A DNA stretch of 6,636 nt from Nitrospiria bacterium. GTDB taxonomy: Bacteria > Nitrospirota > Nitrospiria > Nitrospirales > UBA8639. The DNA is taken from assembly GCA_030430725.1 (NCBI GenBank), contig JAUIKP010000184.1, positions 1 through 6,636 on the forward strand. Direction: 5' to 3'. Positions 6,149-6,636 of the stretch are shown here, piece after piece; position 1 is the first letter of the stretch, and every line of letters begins with the position of its first letter. Made by a program: the position numbers and the translations under genes. The notes beneath the pieces are model-generated. The model was not told the DNA's origin, ran no database searches, and worked only from the letters and a program-made list of their open reading frames with translations.

Positions 6149-6188
6149 CAAACCACTGCCTCTCAATGTATTGTGAAAATTCTACGCG

Positions 6189-6413
6189 TTACACATTTCC
6201 CCCAACCACCTGTCTCGATGGTGAAAACGTTTTGAGGCGAGCTTTTCCTGCTTTAGGTCTAGTTTCACTTGAACGATTTTTCATAATCAACGAATCGACA
6301 ATTTCTCCACAGTTATAGCATTGCCAAGCCATGGACCATAACTGTCCTGAATCATTGAGATGATCACCCATATTTATCCAATGCATGAGACCAGCACAAC
6401 GCCGACAATTCAT
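6189..6413 (-). CDS. Small two-CxxC zinc-ribbon-like protein
   Basis: This 74-residue protein has the pattern CRRCAGLM at the start (Cys3, Cys6) and WQCYNCGEIVD in the middle (Cys32, Cys35). Four cysteines in two CxxC knuckles about 26 residues apart are typical of a zinc ribbon that holds one Zn. The C-terminal half is basic (MKNRSS, RPKAGKARLKTF), which fits nucleic-acid or protein contact. There is no signal peptide, so it should be cytoplasmic. The ATG at 6413 is preceded at five bases by GGGAGGA, a strong site that marks this as a real gene despite its size. Small proteins with the pattern C-RC-G-L...W-C--CGEI-D--I--NR are, from memory, common in Nitrospirota; their function is not known. 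It is probably transcribed on its own, given the hairpins on both sides. Confidence in the gene is high; its function is open. Confidence 0.82.
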   Translation of the reverse strand: MNCRRCAGLMHWINMGDHLNDSGQLWSMAWQCYNCGEIVDSLIMKNRSSETRPKAGKARLKTFSPSRQVVGGNV

Positions 6414-6418
6414 AACAT

Positions 6419-6425
6419 TCCTCCC
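6419..6425 (-). promoter_or_regulatory. Ribosome binding site of the zinc-ribbon gene
   Basis: GGGAGGA on the minus strand, five bases before the ATG at 6413. It is a strong site and the main reason to accept this short gene. Confidence 0.75.
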
Positions 6426-6428
6426 TTT

Positions 6429-6459
6429 CCGGCTTTCCCCTTAACAGGGGAGAGACCGG
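6429..6459. promoter_or_regulatory. Imperfect hairpin just upstream of the zinc-ribbon ribosome site
   Basis: CCGG (6429-6432) pairs with CCGG (6456-6459). CTTTCCCCT (6433-6441) pairs with 6446-6454, with one T-G position and a bulged A at 6455, around a four-base loop. On the minus strand it would sit three bases before the GGGAGGA site, either as a leader structure of the zinc-ribbon message or as the end of the preceding gene's message. No T-run follows. Confidence 0.4.
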
Positions 6460-6565
6460 GTGGCGATTTTCTCCTGACACTTATTTCCCATTCACCAGCC
6501 GGCCTCCAGCCTAACCGAAAATTGATTATTCCGGTTATCTCCCACTGCATAAAAAACCATGAAAT

Positions 6566-6636
6566 CTATAGCCAGTTCACCCGCTCGGCCGGGCGGATGT
6601 AAATCGGCTCTTCCACCTGCTGCCGTACCGCTTCCT
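6566..6636 (-). CDS. C-terminal end of an unidentified gene, possibly TsaB-like
   Basis: Only the last 22 codons and the TAG stop (6568-6566) are in the window. They read EAVRQQVEEPIYIRPAERVN followed by WL. The other two minus frames are less protein-like: one stops after 19 codons, while the other stays open but is poor in character. The EPIYIRP motif close to the end recalls the C-terminus of TsaB (YeaZ), the non-catalytic partner in tRNA t6A37 synthesis, where EPxYLR is followed by a short tail. With so few residues this is a suggestion only. The next gene on this strand begins 152 bases downstream. A weak 6-bp inverted repeat (TAACCG, 6512-6517, with 6532-6537) lies in between. Confidence 0.45.
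   Translation of the reverse strand, partial: EAVRQQVEEPIYIRPAERVNWL

Larger units (their letters stand above)
5331..6188. other. Gap of about 860 bases without a convincing gene
   Basis: This lies between the zinc-ribbon gene and the oxidase. The open frames on either strand have no ribosome binding site, no recognisable motif, and odd amino acid composition (for example the 99-codon minus frame at 5743-6042). The region is richer in A and T than the coding parts. It holds a perfect inverted repeat (5535-5554), a possible plus-strand promoter (5479-5507), small palindromes, and a terminator-like hairpin at 6096-6148. No tRNA is supported: the GGTTCGAGTC near 5917 looks like a T-loop but its flanks do not pair. 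It may be regulatory, may encode a small RNA, or may be a decayed gene. Confidence 0.6.

Noticed and set aside
5999..6318. Two plus-strand open frames (5999-6235 and 6028-6318)
   Set aside because: Both run antisense through the hairpin at 6108-6148 and the zinc-ribbon gene, have very Lys/Arg-rich or low-complexity translations, and lack ribosome sites.

Overview
All four coding regions supported here lie on the minus strand. Reading in the direction of transcription (right to left) they are: the last 22 codons of a gene entering from the right edge (6566-6636), a 74-residue two-CxxC zinc-ribbon-like protein (6189-6413), a long gap without a convincing gene (about 5.33-6.19 kb), a very large exported multicopper oxidase (425-5305, 1626 residues), and the first 98 codons of a second exported protein (1-296) that runs off the left edge. 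The plus-strand open frames are shadows of the large oxidase gene or lie in the non-coding gap.

The centre of interest is the oxidase. It is built from three tandem copies of a two-cupredoxin unit (six cupredoxin domains) behind a signal peptide and a His/Met-rich N-terminal segment. Only one set of copper ligands survives, and it is in permuted order. The L3 and L4 motifs (HxxHPH, and HCH...H...M) are in the second half of unit 1. The L1 and L2 motifs (HWH, WHDH) follow in the first half of unit 2. Unit 3 has lost the ligands. The trinuclear copper site should therefore form between the neighbouring domains 2 and 3, not between the first and last domains as in ceruloplasmin. A roughly 190-residue linker and a small beta-type insertion separate the motifs. 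Large, divergent, permuted oxidases of this sort recall the bacterial Mn(II) oxidase MnxG, but the substrate cannot be read from the sequence.

The gene to the left encodes a secreted protein of the carboxypeptidase-regulatory-like / MauL-like type, which often occurs beside periplasmic redox proteins. The two genes could form an operon. Two strong hairpins stand back to back at the end of the oxidase message, one of them spanning its stop codon, and they may set the ratio of the two products.

The upstream gap is visibly richer in A and T. It carries a perfect 7+7 inverted repeat (GTCAATA-N6-TATTGAC) and a possible plus-strand promoter. The organism looks like a Gram-negative bacterium of moderate GC with a copper-rich periplasm. 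Members of the Nitrospirota are a reasonable guess, based on my memory of the style of the large oxidase and of the small CxxC protein. This is inference and no marker gene here proves it.
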